64,000 nucleotides of DNA from Hermatobates lingyangjiaoensis (GCA_026182355.1 JAPFBL010000379.1:170001-234000); one strand, 5' to 3'; counted from the stretch's first letter, positions 1 through 12,903 are shown. Numbers and translations are program-made. Notes: generated by a model from the sequence alone, not told the origin.

Positions 1-379
1 AGTAGAGACGTGAAAGCGTCCATCGGCCGAAACAAAGTCGATAGTCTTTATATATATATATATATATTCTTGTTCATTATTGACCTTTGACCTTCTCTTT
101 AAACTAACCTGTACTATCCTTTTAATCTATTTATAGCAATGACTAAGCATGAGTCATCGATTTTAATTTAACATTTCACTTGGCCAAGTCCTTTTCCAGT
201 TGAACCCTATTAGCAGGAGGTTAGTTCGTAGGATCGAATCTCTCAGTCTTAAGATCGTGAATGCCGAGACTGTTGTTAATTTTAATGATATATATATATA
301 TATATATATATGTCTTACAATAAACCCCATCACCATGACTGTCATTTTCTTATTAACAATGATTATTTGAATCTTCATA

Positions 380-1440
380 TTTCAAGGTGTAAATTATACG
401 AAATTTTTCGTCTTATATCAAGAAAGTCGAAAGTATCTACATATATTACTCTATTTAAATATGTCTAACATTAAATTTATCATCAACGAGTTTTATATGT
501 TTAGTTATAGTAAACTTGAGTGTTGATCACTCCAGATACGTTATTTATTATACAAGATAAACATATTGATTTTACTTTATACGTTTCCATATGTGCCTCT
601 ATTTTACCTTACAGCCTATTTTGAGCAGCAGTTTTCGAACAATTGTCTCACTTCCGTTTCCCTCCTTAACAACGAAATATGTCAGAAAGTTTAATTAATT
701 TATTTATGTGAAAAACTAATGAAATATTAAATAATAGATAATTACGTTGATGTATAAATAGCATACAGCAATTAATTAATATTAGTTGGTGATTAAAGCA
801 GCTGTTAAAGATGCAAACTCATCAGACGTTTGGAAGACCAATTAGTCTGGGTAGATGATAATGCAATTTGTCAGGAGGGGTTAGGGATTAATCAGCCAGT
901 GAAATCAGGCATTACGTGCAGCAGCAATCTCTGGCAGGATTAGCTTAGATTAATGTTGTTGCTGAGTCATTCAACTACTAAAATCATCAGATATCTTTTT
1001 AGCAAATTGACCTCTAGTATTTTTATTCAATACAGGTATTTCATTCATCAAAATGAAATTGTATCCAAAAGATATGTAGGGGATGAGTTAATGCAATTTT
1101 TTTTTACGAAAGAAATGATTTGATGCACGAAAGAAAATATATTTACCTGAGACATAGCGTGCACATATCCGAATCGTACAAAGTAAGCAGTAAAAAGGTT
1201 AATGAGATTTGTGAGGCTTTCTAGATGTCATTAATATTTGGTTTAAAACGTCCGTTTTACCTCGTTTGTGAGTGATACAGTCACTCAACAGGTTCAGTAC
1301 GTCGTGCATCTTCAATGGGCTCATATAGTCGAAGGATGCTGGGTATAAATACAACAATTTTTTAATTATAAATATGTCTTGTACATGAAATACTTAAGAG
1401 AATGATGGATTTTTTAATATTATTAACACTAAATGATGTC
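380..1440. other. Gene-less A+T-rich stretch
   Basis: No gene or complete element seen. A short block (483-535) recurs at 14150, and 1295-1365 resembles 15830-15900. Confidence 0.5.
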
Positions 1441-1487
1441 TCATAATGGGATAAATAGATAATACAAAGTCTCCAAACGTAAGAAGT

Positions 1488-1541
1488 TTTTTTATTCAAA
1501 CTACACGGTTCAAAGACTTTGTGTTCATCATCAGGTAAACT
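1488..1541 (-). ncRNA. Hammerhead-like motif, family E (degraded)
   Basis: CTGATGA core is intact at 1528-1534, but the GAAA box is GAAC. Stem II GAACACAAAG has lost pairing. It forms the inverted partner of the intact motif at 1618-1677. Confidence 0.5.
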
Positions 1542-1617
1542 TTCAATGGAATCAGTGGAAGACAGACAACCTCGTGAGTCAACGTTTGACAGTTGCTGTG
1601 CTCTACTGCTTCTATTG

Positions 1618-1677
1618 GAAGTTTATCTGATGATGAACGCGATGCGTTCGAAACGTGTAGTTTGAAAAAAAAACTTC
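1618..1677 (+). ncRNA. Hammerhead ribozyme, family E, intact core
   Basis: CTGATGA (1627-1633), extra T, stem II GAACGC/GCGTTC with 3-base loop GAT, GAAA (1650-1653), stem III C-GT-G, site TA. Outer stem I GAAGTTT (1618-1624) pairs AAACTTC (1671-1677). All core bases are conserved. Confidence 0.72.
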
Positions 1678-2181
1678 TTACGTGTGGAGACTTTGTATTA
1701 TCTATTTACCATAGTATGAGTAAATACCACACAATTATGCATTGCACTATTAATGAACTAAATCTATTTAATATAGCTCTGCAAAATTTATGAAAAAATC
1801 TTCTAAGCTTTGAAAAATTGTCACAAAACAGAATAAAATCTAATTAAAAAAAATAAATTAAAATAAAGACAAACTGTTTGTATGAGAGAGGTAACTATTT
1901 ACATTGGAACAGACTTTCCACAATACAATGGGTTATTGAATTGCACTTAGACCTAACAATGGAGTTAACAAAATAAAGGAACAACTGGACAAGACCGCAG
2001 TTTACTCAGCTGCTTCAAAGGCAAAGAAAAAAAAGCTAAAACAAATATAAAAATATAATATATATTGCCATTCAATATTATAGAAAAACGTTTTTTTCTT
2101 CTTTAAATTGTTTAAACGGTCCCCTAGCGGGTGATGCCGTCAGCGGTTTACCGGCTTTTCGTTTAATCAGTGATTCTACAG

Positions 2182-2681
2182 ATTCTATATTGGGAGTCCT
2201 AAATTTTGACTAACTCAAGTGCATTTGGAGTTGTGATCTTTAACCAGTACCTGACTATCGTACAGGCTAGGGACCGACGGCTTAACGTTCTCTCCCAGGG
2301 ACGACGTACTCAGATTTATTCACATCCTGCGTGAATGAATCGAGGGCCAGGTAGGGATCGAACCCCGACTACCTGTTTTGATTTATCATCATGTCTCTTA
2401 ACCTTTCGGCTCATTCCATGAATAAAGCACAACAGATCGATGCTTTTTTAACGTGAGACCCTTTAGCCGCATCAGCAAGCCCACTACAACCCTCCTATAT
2501 TAGAAGGGCTGCGATGAGCCACGGATGCACCCAAGGTGGACCTCGCGGAGGCGGGTCCGACACCACATGACGCATAAAGACAAAAAAAAAACAAGGGAAA
2601 AGAAAGAAGAAAAAGAAAACAGAAAACCCCGACTACCAGCCCAGAGGCGAGTACGTTAACCACTGAGCTATTCTGGCCCCT
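2182..2681 (-). mobile_element. tRNA-derived SINE split by a younger insertion
   Basis: Body (2182-2360) and head (2638-2681) of the window's main SINE are separated by 251 bp at 2374-2624. The insert ends in an A-rich tail and is bounded by a perfect 13-bp duplication AACCCCGACTACC (2361-2373, 2625-2637). Confidence 0.78.
2374..2624 (+). mobile_element. A-tailed retroposon inside a SINE
   Basis: 251 bp, ending in about 45 bases of A-rich tail, with perfect target duplication. The body (GATGAGCCACGGATGCACCC region) is not recognised; it could be a SINE or a 5'-truncated LINE 3' UTR. Confidence 0.7.
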
Positions 2682-3664
2682 AGGAAAACGTATAGTGTCC
2701 GAGATTTTATATAATCTCCGACACTATATATTATAATCAACACTATATATATAATAATATATATATATAATCTCCGAAATAAAAAGCTAAACAAATATAA
2801 AATATAATATACAGTGACATTCAATATTATATCAATAAACGGAGATTTTGATACGGGAAATCGTTCTAAAAACTATTAATGTATATATTAACAGATTTGA
2901 CATTAATAGGTGTCTTAATGAAGATGAATTACTTAATTATTAAATTTTTTAATTAAAAATAAATAATAAAAATACGAAAACTAAAGGAAAAAAACACAAG
3001 TACTTTTAGTATTTTGTACCAGTTAAAGCTTAATACACTAACCAACAATTGTTTTTTTGAAGGTTTTCTGGTCCAAAAACTAAACTCTGGATTCCAATGT
3101 TTCAAAAATGTTTATGTTCATTTTGAAGTTTTAAAAAAAAACAGAGATTAAAACAATGAAATGACTAGTTATCAATAATATATTATATATTTTTCTTGTA
3201 GTCTTGAAAATGAAAATATAAATTTTCGAAACGTTCGAATACAGAGTTGAGTTAAATATAATGTATATAAGTATATAACCTATTATTAATTGATAACAAA
3301 AATGTTATTAAAATAACGAAATGAATATCAATAACAATTATATATTTTTCTTGTAATATTGAAAGTGAAAATAAACATTTTGGAAACGTTGGAATGTAGA
3401 GTTGAGTTTTTGAGCAGACTACGCTCAAACAATCCAGCAAGAATGGTTCTTTAATGTATTAAACTAATGCTAGTCCAAAATACAAGAAAACATATTAATA
3501 ACTAAATTTATATAAAAAATGGAAATGGTAAAAATAATAATAAAATATGTCTGAAATGAAAAAAATGTTATTTTTCTGTTAATATGAAGATCCTAGACTC
3601 GCAATTTAGAATAATTTGCGTAAAATATTAATTCGTACAATGCTAAAATACAATGTAAGTTCCT

Positions 3665-3790
3665 ATAGTATAAGAAGATTTCACAATAAACACATGAAAT
3701 AACAATCAATGATCAAACCACAATAAGAAAGAGGAAAAAACTAAGATCTTTCAACTGAAACAAGATGTCTTCATCAGAGTCAAATTCTAA
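3665..3790 (-). mobile_element. PLE family A terminal repeat
   Basis: Carries the family A string from TTTCACATGT-like end through CAATGATCAAACCACAATA to a hammerhead at 3741-3781. Single, unpaired copy. Confidence 0.5.
3741..3781 (-). ncRNA. Hammerhead-like motif, family A
   Basis: GACT stem I, CTGATGA core, extra A, weak stem II (three pairs), GAAA, stem III G-AT-C, TT site, AG. The core is intact but stem II is poor. Confidence 0.5.
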
Positions 3791-4253
3791 CTAAACTTCA
3801 GTTAAATATGAATTTTAATGTGCAATACTGGCTTAAATATCCTAGTAAGTTAAACATAAAAACTTTAATGGAAATACTTTGGACTTATAGTAAAATTGAG
3901 TTTAAGACAACACGTTTCCTTCTTTTTTTTTGTTACTAACATTACGCAACAGAAACAAGGTTTACAGCGTGAATGTTACAAAAAAAACTAGTACAGTATT
4001 GAAGGTCATACTTTATTTATTACGTTGCAGAAGAACGAATTAAACAAACTCTCTAATTACAATAACACTTGAATCATTTCAACTTTGCAAATATTGTCAA
4101 TTACTATACTTTATTTCTTTTTTTTTAAAAAAAAAATTCCTTAAAATTTACTTAAAACAAATTATAATTTATATTTTGTATAATTCATCTTGTATAAATA
4201 CACTTGAGCTTCGAGTTTCTGTACTTTAAATAACCTTACTTTCAAGTTTCCAT

Positions 4254-4276
4254 ACCCCCCCCCCCCCCCCCCCCCC
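4254..4276. repeat. Poly(C) run
   Basis: About 22 C in a row. Other G or C runs: 5431, 10609, 14446, 14742, 21847, 25117; the ones at 5431 and 14742 lie in copies of one repeat sharing CTGCTGTTATTAGTCCCAGA. Confidence 0.95.
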
Positions 4277-4425
4277 AATAGCATAAATTATCATCCAGGT
4301 ATTGGTAATTCACAATGAGAGCAGAGTGTGACCGAATAGACTAGGCTAGTGCAATTTCGTTACCTTAAGCAAACTATACCTTTATTATGCATAAACAATA
4401 TTATTATTACCTATTTTGATATATA

Positions 4426-4757
4426 CGAGGGCGGATTGATAAGTCAGTGACTTTTTTAATTTCCCGCGCAGTTACTACAAATGCAACAGTGATGCCGTCA
4501 TCTGTAATAGTGGACAACTATTTGGAATTATGAGCCAGCTACCACGTGCAATCGGTGTTTGATAGTCATTCAAAGCAGGCAACCTCGTGTATTTTTACGA
4601 AAATGGAAAAAAGTGAATTTCTTGTGCTGATTAAGCAATACTTTTTACCCTAAAAATTCATCACTGAAACTAAGGAAACTAAGGAAAAATAAAATGTTTC
4701 TTTGCCGAAAAAATTTTATTTTATTCAAAAAGTCACGGACTTATCAAACCGCCCTCG
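4426..4757 (+). mobile_element. mariner deletion derivative (mellifera-type ends)
   Basis: Flanked by TA on both sides, with inverted ends CGAGGGCGG...GATAAGTC and GACTTATCA..CCGCCCTCG. Inside, ATG at 4603 starts MEKSEFLVLIKQYFLP followed by a stop, the N-terminus of a mariner transposase. The 332-bp copy is a nonautonomous relic of an autonomous element. Confidence 0.85.
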
Positions 4758-4759
4758 TA

Positions 4760-6540
4760 ATAAACATAAACTAACTGTATCCACCTGTATTTGATGATTA
4801 TCATTTAAAGCAAGGTGAGGCAGAGAATAGTCTAGCTGTCCTCCCTTCTCATATTCCTGTGCTACTCTAATTTCATTCAAATCTTTTCAAATCGGCCATA
4901 ACTGTATTCAGACGGTCTAACCCTACTAAACAGTGTTGAGTTTAGTCTATACATACTATGGTACGCTTGATCAACCGTAAGCAGCCTACGCTTTTTTTTT
5001 TTTTTTTTTTTTGATCATTATTTCGTTTATTTTGTATTAATAATAGTGTTTATTTTAATTAAATGTGTAAAGTGCTAAAGGAAATGGAATTGAAATAGAC
5101 TAGCTCTTACAGAAAGTTTTAGTGAGGTTATGTACATGGTAAATGTCTTGGCATGCTATCAACCACTTAGCCTACCCTACCCACCATTAAGCTACCACTT
5201 AACAGTGTTACCAGTTTCCGGACTACTCCGTTTCCCGAACTGTCTCGGTCTCTATTAGTACGAAAATACGAAGGTCGTGTGTAATTCCTGTCAATTAATC
5301 ATTGAACTAAATATGTTTAAACATTTATTTAGAAACATTTATGTTTCTAAATGCATATGTCAATACAATGTTATATATGCTCAGTGGAGAAGCAAATGTT
5401 TTTGCCCGGAATGGCAGTAAAAAGATTGCCCCTCCCCCCCCCCCCCTCAATATTCTAGAAACTCCTCAAAATATTTATTTTTATAAAATTACAATCCAGG
5501 ATATAATTTTAAACTGCTGTTATTAGTCCCAGACTTCCATCTTATCAGTATTCGTATACATATACAGTCATCATCAAAAGGAAACTAAAAATTTTTTTAA
5601 AATAAAGTATAATTCAAATCATAAAAGAAATTGTTAAATTAAATTAACTGGTTTCTTGCAAATAAATATAATATATTTTTAACCCCATTAAAAAAACCAA
5701 TTTTTGAAAAATGTAAAATACATATATTTTTAATTTGCAAATATTACAGTTTAAAATCTATCTAAAAGCAGTATTACACAAATAAAACATAAAAACAATT
5801 ACGACCTTAAAAACTCATTTTAGTATAAAATTTCAGATTTGTTGTTAGGTTTTTTTATTTTTATATTTTTCTATTTTTTATTTTTATAGAAACTCTAGTG
5901 GAGATAAAATATTGTATGCACCTCAAAAATAATGTGAAAAAAAGAGATTAATACAGGTTGTCCAACCTAATTATTTTGTTGATATTGATTTTTAGATCTG
6001 AAGTGAAATGAGATGGGGTAGAGTTATGTTGGCAAGCCTGATTTTTAAATCCCAGCTGTATTACTAATTAAACTACTTCGTTTTTTTTACATACTTTTAT
6101 TATGCTTTCGTAAACCTATATTTCGATTAAGAGTTGTTATTATTACTAATGAATGACTGAATTAATTATTATTAATCGTTTTTATATTAATTAACACTTA
6201 ATTAATATTATTATAGAAATTTCTGGAGATGAAATATTGTATGCGCCTCAAGAATAATGAGCTGTTATTCCCTCGCGTAGTTATTGCCCTCGGCTGTGTC
6301 TCGGGAGTTAGTGATCATTGATCCCTCTATCAATGATGGGATCGTATTAGGATTTAGGAATTTTAATTCGGGAATTAAAAATTCTAAATCCTTTTTGGCG
6401 TTACCTCAATGATCAATTAAATCACTCGGGAACAAATAGACCTCATTATTCCCTAGGTGCCAAAATATCTATTAAACCCTGGAACCCCAAATTCGGTAAA
6501 TTCTTGTTCCATTATAGATTATTATTATTATTAATAATAA
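4760..6540. other. Gene-less stretch
   Basis: A T-run at 4991, a C-run repeat at 5400-5560 shared with 14640-14760, and ATTATTATTA-type runs near 6520. No gene seen. Confidence 0.5.
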
Positions 6541-6547
6541 CCCCTGT

Positions 6548-6990
6548 ATTATACTAAGGAGAAGGAAGTCCGGAGACCATCCTCCGGAAGCGTAGAGGGT
6601 CCAAAAGAGCTAACTAGTGGGAGCCGACCTCCCACAAGTGCACCTAAGGACCTGAAGAAGGAGAAAGGAAGTTACTTTCCCCTGAATTGTAGAGAGTCTC
6701 AAAGGACATTATCAATGATGGTTTATGCAGATTCTGCAAAGAAGAGGAAGAAACACCGTTGCACCTGCTGACCGACTGTAAGTCAACTTTGCTGCACAGA
6801 GGTAGGTGCTTCGGGATACTCAACAAAACCATAGAAAAACTTTCACCGCTGGAACCAGCAAAAGTTCTGAGCTTCTTGGAGGTGTTGAAGCTAACTGCTG
6901 GGGTACTTTAGTATAGAAGAGGAGAAGTATAATAGTTTTTTTTTTTAAAGACGCAGTGCTATAGTCACCGTCAAATAATAATAATAATTA
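6548..6990 (+). pseudogene. LINE 3' end with (AAT)n tail
   Basis: Frame: INDGLCRFCKEEEETPLHLL, TDCKSTLLHRGRCFGILNKT, LEPAKVLSFLEVLKLTAGVL stop; C-x2-C-x8-H-x4-C zinc-knuckle. It ends in TTTTTTTTAAAGACGC and AATAATAATAAT, the tail type of I-like LINEs. Two more copies: 38090-38525 (+) and 33587-33925 (-). Confidence 0.75.
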
Positions 6991-7262
6991 TAGGTTAGGT
7001 TGCCATGGCAGCAAGAGAAAACACATAGGCTGAACATTAACCCTTTGTGATACCACACAATGAACATTCTACATTACGAGTCCTAAATTTTGCCTAAATC
7101 AAATATATTTAGAGTAGGGATCTTTAACGAGTACCTAACATCGTACAGTCTAGCGACCGATGGCTTAACGTCCTCTCCGAGGGACGACTTGCTCAGATTT
7201 ATTCACCCCACTGTTTGAATAAATTGAAGGCCAGAGTGGGTATTGAACCTCTGAACTACCTC
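6991..7262 (-). mobile_element. tRNA-derived SINE copy
   Basis: Tail (ATTAACCCTTTGTGATACCA) to body (TTTAACGAGTACC, GGACGAC) and into the head; the terminal tRNA part is cut. It abuts the LINE (AAT)n tail. Confidence 0.75.
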
Positions 7263-7892
7263 TCTAGAGACATGCACTTTCCAATATAAAAACACATTGA
7301 ATTTTAATTAACTTCATGTAAAAACTGTTTAAACTGTTTTAATTATAGTCGATAAAAGAAAATTCAAATATACTAAAATTAATTTTCATAGTCTTTGAAC
7401 TTATCATATTTACTCCGTAATATTTAAAAAAATAAAATTCAGTTAATTTTGAAACAGAATAAAAAACAGTTAATTAAATATTCTCTTAATTAAAAAAAAT
7501 CACTTTTGTGATAAACTCTCTACAAATATTTTGTAGTTTTTTTTAAAAGATGGTCTGTTTGTAAATATTTAATGTATCAAACAAAGTACTTTTTCTGCTA
7601 AACAAACAAAAATAAATGTACTCAGTAATTTGAAGAAACATTTTTATGACATGAAAGGTAACAAGTTTTTATGTAAATTAAAGAAGACGTCTTTATTGGC
7701 TTCCTTTGATAAAAGAAAGAATAATATATTTTGATATAATACAAAATACAATTTTGGTTATGTTATTCAGTTGTTCAATTTGTTCGTTCAATATTTTTAA
7801 TTTAGAGTACTAAGGATGTAAGGTTTTTGGGAGTTTTTTTTTTAAATAATCTTGTAAGTGCGTGTGGCGTGGTAATTTAACAACGACTAGAG

Positions 7893-8179
7893 CAGGGATC
7901 TTCAACCTTCTTTACATCCCGACCCATTCTGGACGCCAAAATTTATTCGCGACCCTTTAGTGAGAACAAAAATAAAATTAACAACAAATAAAAAAGGGAA
8001 AATTAAAATAAATTTTATCAATAGTAACTTTAATGAGATTAAATAAATAAATAAATAATTTATTTAATTTAGTCCTTTATTTTCAATTTAAAAATAAACA
8101 ATTCCAAATATTCCGTGGCCCCCGTTTAACCCTTTCGCGACCCTCAAGGGGGTCACGACCCACCTGTTGAAGACCCTTG
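7893..8179. mobile_element. hAT-type MITE
   Basis: Ends CAGGGATCTTCAACC and GTTGAAGACCCTTG; flanking 8-mers GACTAGAG and GTCTAGGG (6/8). Internal CGACCC / GGGTCGCG-like motifs are typical of this MITE kind. No transposase. Confidence 0.75.
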
Positions 8180-8509
8180 GTCTAGGGTTCTGGTTTTTCT
8201 TTTTAGACTTTGACAAAATCTTGGGGTTATCTGTCCTATATCAGGGCTGTTGAAAATTTTTTAGCTGATCATACCAAAATTTTCCATGAAAACTTACCAA
8301 ATTTAATGAATTATAAAAATAAAATTAAATTTATAGAATTAATTTCATTTTAGAATAAAAATGCATCTCGTTTCATCTTTTTTTGTTGAATTAAAATGTC
8401 TTAAGTTAACTTTTTTTTAAAATTCTACCTTTAAAGTATCAAAATAACTAAGTATCAAGCCTAACTATTTTGTCATAATTAATTAATTAATTATTAATGA
8501 ATTAATTGC

Positions 8510-9236
8510 ACCCAGCATTGGCAGACCCTTTGTCATAGCTCCAGGGTGACTGACACCTAGCATTGGCAGCCCTTCCGTCATAGTCCCTGGGTGACTGACA
8601 CCCAGGATTGGCATCCCCTTCGACATAGCCCCTGGGTGACTGACACCCAGCATTGGCAGCCCCTTTGTCATAGCCCCTGGGTGACTGACTCCCAGCATTG
8701 GCATCCCCTTCGTCATAGCCCCTGGGTGACTGACTCCCAGCATTGGCAGCCTGTTCGTCATAGCCCCTGGGTGATTGACACCCAGCATTGGTAGCCCCTT
8801 TGTCATAGCCCCTGGGTAACTGACTCCCAGCATTGGCAGCACCTTCGTCATAGCCCCTGGGTGATTGACACCCAGCATTGGCAGCCCCTTTGTCATAGCC
8901 CCTGGGTGACTCACTCCCAGCATTGGCAGCCCCTTTGTCATAACCCCTGGGTAACTGACTCCCAGCATTGGCAGTCCCTTCGTCATAGCCCCTGGGTGAT
9001 TGGCACCCAGCATTGGCAGCAACTTCGTCATAGCTCCTGTGTGTCTGACACCCAGCAATGGCAGCCCATTTGTCATAGCCCCTGGGTGACTGACACCCAG
9101 CATTGGCAGCCCTTCCGTCATAGTCCCTGGGTGACTGACACCCAGCATTGGCAGCCCCTTTGTCATAGTCCCTGGGTGACTGACACCCAGCATTGGAAGC
9201 CCCTTCGTCATAGCCCCTGGGTGATTGACACCTAGT
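8510..9236. repeat. 45-bp minisatellite, about 16 copies
   Basis: Unit 45 bp with CTGGGTG-ACTGA-CACCCAG, a 7-bp hairpin, in most units. Because 45 is a multiple of three and units lack stops, long frames appear on both strands (15-residue repeats); no start context or other coding sign supports a protein. Confidence 0.9.
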
Positions 9237-10162
9237 AACAGACCATTCACTACTTCTCACAATCATCCTCATCTTCTTCAGATGAATTGTGTTATAACAC
9301 AATGAATTGTGTTATAACAAAACAAACAAGTTCTCTGAAAGTCGAGTAGTAAGAGATGGAGTCTGGCAATACAGTTAACAGCAAGTAGTAAGGACGGCTG
9401 TACTGTTTGGCAGTCGCGAAGAGAACTAATACGCGCTGTGGAGAGTGGAGCGATAAGTCAAAGATATTATGAGAGGAAGGAATTATGAAGAGATGCTTTA
9501 TGTATAAGCTCAGCAACTGAAGAAGAAGACTCAGAATAATGCAATAATGCAGGCGAGTAAAATCAGTAAATACGTATCTTTATTAATATGTGGATTTTAT
9601 GTGCTATTATTATGTTATCTGCTATAATTTTTATAATATACCGTAAATTATGGTATGTGAAATTATTCAAAAAAAAACATTACTCAAAAATTTTACAACT
9701 TATTCAAAACATGATCAAAGTTTACAAAATTAAATAAAGCAAAATTTACAATATATGACGTAAAAAATTAATTCTAATACTATTTGTAAACATATCTTAC
9801 ATCGTTCAAGAAAACTGAAATGTATTATGGTGTATTCTCAGAATTTTCTAAGAGTAATGGTCTAAATGAGATTGCAAATGCTGTTGAGGTTCTCCTCTTT
9901 TCTTTATCAGTATGACGATATTTGCTATATGTAATTGCAGTAAATGCTGAATTTTCTAAATCAATATATTTAAAACATATTTTTTTTTTCTTCTTAGGAT
10001 ACTTGTGATGAATTGTTCGTTGTTTCGAAAGTGTTTGTTTCCCAACGCTCCACTTATAAGGTTTTCACCTTTTAGTTCTGCTCTAGAGGTGGAAATTGTG
10101 ACTCATTTATTATTTGGCACCTATTTTAGTAATGGGTGAGAACCATTACCTGTTGATTTTAC

Positions 10163-10378
10163 AGTGGGAGAACTAAATTTTGGCTAGACCAAGTATATTT
10201 AGAGTACGGATCTTTAACGAGTGTTTGACATCGTACAGGCTCGGGGCCGACGGTTTAACTTCCTCTCCGAAGGTGTTCAGATTTATTCACCTCACACGTA
10301 AATAAATGAGGGCCAGGTGGGTATAGAACCCCCGAACTACCAGTTCAGAGCCGTTAACCACTGGAGCTAACCTGGCTC
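10163..10378 (-). mobile_element. tRNA-derived SINE copy
   Basis: From GGGAGAACTAAATTTTGG to a complete head ending GTTAACCACTGGAGCTAACC, the inverse of the box A region. Confidence 0.75.
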
Positions 10379-10499
10379 TCTAAGATATCGTAAATGGTAG
10401 ATAACAAAATCGAAGGTAGGTAGTATACTATAATAACATTGTATATTAATATAGGGTTTTAATTTGTAATCGAGGGTTTTTCTGAGCCCTATGATAAGA

Positions 10500-10790
10500 T
10501 TTTGGTAATATTCTCATTGGCAGCCCTGCATGACCAGGACTTGGTCGTTATTCAGGACGCCTGCAGGTTGTGTAAGAGAGTGCGTAAGGTGGTTGCGAGA
10601 TGTATTGTGGGGGGGGGGGGGGGGTGCTCAAATGGGTGGGGGATACCAGCTCTTGGAAGCAGTTCACGTCTGGACTCCACCCTGAGCAGATATGCAACAT
10701 CTCACTCTCTTCTTCGTTGCCGTTGCGGCTTGTACCATTACGCTCTCTCTCGCTCGCCCAGAGGAATACGACTTTAATGTAAGTCAACTC
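10500..10790 (+). other. GC-richer block, unrecognised, with a weak ORF
   Basis: Noticeably richer in G+C than its surroundings; an open frame (10502-10777) reads QDACRLCKRVRKVVARC before a G-run. It ends at AATGTAAGT, a donor-like string. No family recognised; the G-run makes a coding role doubtful. Confidence 0.25.
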
Positions 10791-11334
10791 TGTCTTCTAT
10801 CTATATACTTATAAACTCACACGTTTTTCTTTGGATGTTTGCATTTATTGCGTTCATCATTTCAGTTTATGCTGGATCATTAAAAATATATATTAAAGAA
10901 AACAGTGAGTAATATATTACTTCATAAATAACGCCATTAAAAAGAAAGAAGAATAAAAAATGAATTCTCTCAACAAAAGTCAAATTATATATCAGGATAA
11001 TAATGATTTCACATAAACACGTGAAACAACAATCAATGATCAAACCACAATATGAAATGGGAAAACAACGCTAAGATCTTTCAACCGTAACGAGCTTAGT
11101 CTTAGTCTTGTTTTCCCATTTTATATTGTGGTTTGATCGTTTATATATCAGCAATCGGCCAGTTTTCCAGGTTCAAATCAAACTTTCAAAGCCAACGTTT
11201 TGATTTAAAATTCGTATTTTGTACTTAAGCATTAAATTGATCTATGAAATTCCGAAAGTATATATAATAAATTATTACATTAGAGATTTAAAATGAATAA
11301 TTTTACAAATATTAGGGTAAAAAGCTACTAAAAT

Positions 11335-11765
11335 GATCTCCACATAAAAAAATTTAATCGTATAAACAACGCGTTTCGAACACGTAGTGTTCTTATTCAG
11401 GCATTATCTAAAAAATACAATGTCATCAGAGAGTTATCTATAGTACAAAGTAAATATAGTACAAAATAAAAATAAAATAAGGAAGAGAGTAAAATAAATT
11501 CCTTATTTTATCTTATCTTATTTTATTTTTATTTATACTATAATTACTTTGTACTATAGATATCTCTCTGATGATATTGTATTTTTTCGTCAATGGCTAA
11601 AGAAGAACACTACGTGTTCGAATCGCGTTGTTTATACGATTGAATTTTTATATGTGGGGACCATTTCATTAGCTTTTTACCCTACAATGAGTAAATACCA
11701 CATTATAACTGATTGCACTACATTAGAATTTTACGAATACAAACTTGAACACAAAAGTCAGCTTA
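11335..11765. mobile_element. PLE terminal-repeat inverted pair (family E)
   Basis: Arms at about 11335-11510 (-) and 11515-11765 (+) are inverted copies. Both hammerhead cores are damaged: the left reads CTGAATA, the right CTAAAGA with GAAT. Stem II GAACAC/GTGTTC survives in both. The same sequence recurs at 54415-54600. Confidence 0.55.
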
Positions 11766-12307
11766 AATACTAATGTTCTAAGGAAATATTATAAAGATAC
11801 ATTCCTTTCATTAATGCTATTTTATTTTGGGTAAAATAAATGGAATATTTCAATTTACAGATTCTGTTTGTTTAAATATGCTTGATTGTATATACTTTGA
11901 ATTGATGTTCTATTTATGTATGTAATAAAATTTTTTCACTTTTAAATGATTTTTTGTTATGCTAAATACGAGTATATTTTCTGTCTATATATCTTGAATC
12001 ATGTTAAGAATACTATAAAGCTTGGACCACATAAGAAGCTCTGTTTTCATGACTTAATAACAAGAAATGGTAATAACAGTTATTCCTGTCAATCACATTC
12101 AGTGAATACATATTAATAACTGTTGCTATAATTTGCTATCAGGGGGTTACTTGTTATTTATATAACAAGTACTGTTATATAAAAGAGAATATTTTTTTGT
12201 ACGGCATCTGTCTGTATGACTTAATTGCTACCTACCTATGCATATTTAATTGCTGTAATTAAACTGAAGCTACATATCAAATCATCATAATTAGGCAGCA
12301 TTATGAA

Positions 12308-12590
12308 GGTCAGGTTATCTCAGTGTTAACGTACTTGCCTCTCAACTGGTAGGCCTGGGGTTCGATACTTAGCTAGCCCTCGATTTATTCACATGTGAGG
12401 TGAATAAATCTGAGCACTTCGACTCTCTGAGAGGACGTTAAGCCTTCGGTCCCCTAGCCTGTACGATATCAGATACACATTAAAGATCCCTACTCTAAAT
12501 ATACTTGAGTTAGGCAAATTTTAGGACTCCTAATGTAAAATCAATCTTCATTGTGTGGTATCACAAAGGGTCTAAAGGGCTACCCTAAAC
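12308..12590 (+). mobile_element. tRNA-derived SINE copy, tail interrupted by hAT
   Basis: Head GGTTATCTCAGTGTTAACG, box B GGGGTTCGATAC, body AAGATCCCTACTCTAAATA, tail CAAAGGGTCTAAAGG, then the hAT element. Confidence 0.78.
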
Positions 12591-12705
12591 CAGGCATGGG
12601 GCAACCTTTTGTGAACTGGGGGCCGCATTATATAATTTCCAAGTGACGGCGGGCCGCATCGTAATTTCTGTGGTATTTCGATACATACAGCTTATATGTA
12701 TAATG

Positions 12706-12708
<3 letters not shown>

Positions 12709-12746
<38 letters not shown>

Positions 12747-12769
12747 TTCTCTATCTATCTATCTATCTA

Positions 12770-12840
<71 letters not shown>
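12709..12840. repeat. Compound microsatellite (TC)n, (ATCT)n, (TC)n, (AT)n
   Basis: Directly visible runs inside the hAT element 12591-13519. Confidence 0.95.
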
Positions 12841-12843
<3 letters not shown>

Positions 12844-12903
12844 AATAGAAAAAAAAATAAAAATAAATAAAAAAAAATGATTAAAAAAAAGTAAATAATT
12901 AAA

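Larger units (their letters stand above)
1450..1790. mobile_element. PLE terminal-repeat inverted pair (family E)
   Basis: Two arms face each other: 1450-1541 (-) and 1618-1790 (+). They share ACTTCTTACG and GGAGACTTTGTATTATC and each carries a hammerhead-like motif. The right arm ends with a block around ATGAGTAAATACCACACAAT that recurs at 11690, 46160, 49750 and (inverted) 61010. Confidence 0.55.
2690..4425. other. Gene-less A+T-rich stretch
   Basis: Holds two decayed copies of a GAAACGTT repeat (3190-3250, 3340-3420), one PLE family A repeat (3665-3790) and the poly(C) run. Otherwise nothing recognised. Confidence 0.5.

Noticed and set aside
8483..9302. Long ORFs (255 and 266 codons) with 15-residue repeats
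   Set aside because: They are a by-product of a 45-bp stop-free tandem repeat, open on both strands, with no non-repeat coding part.
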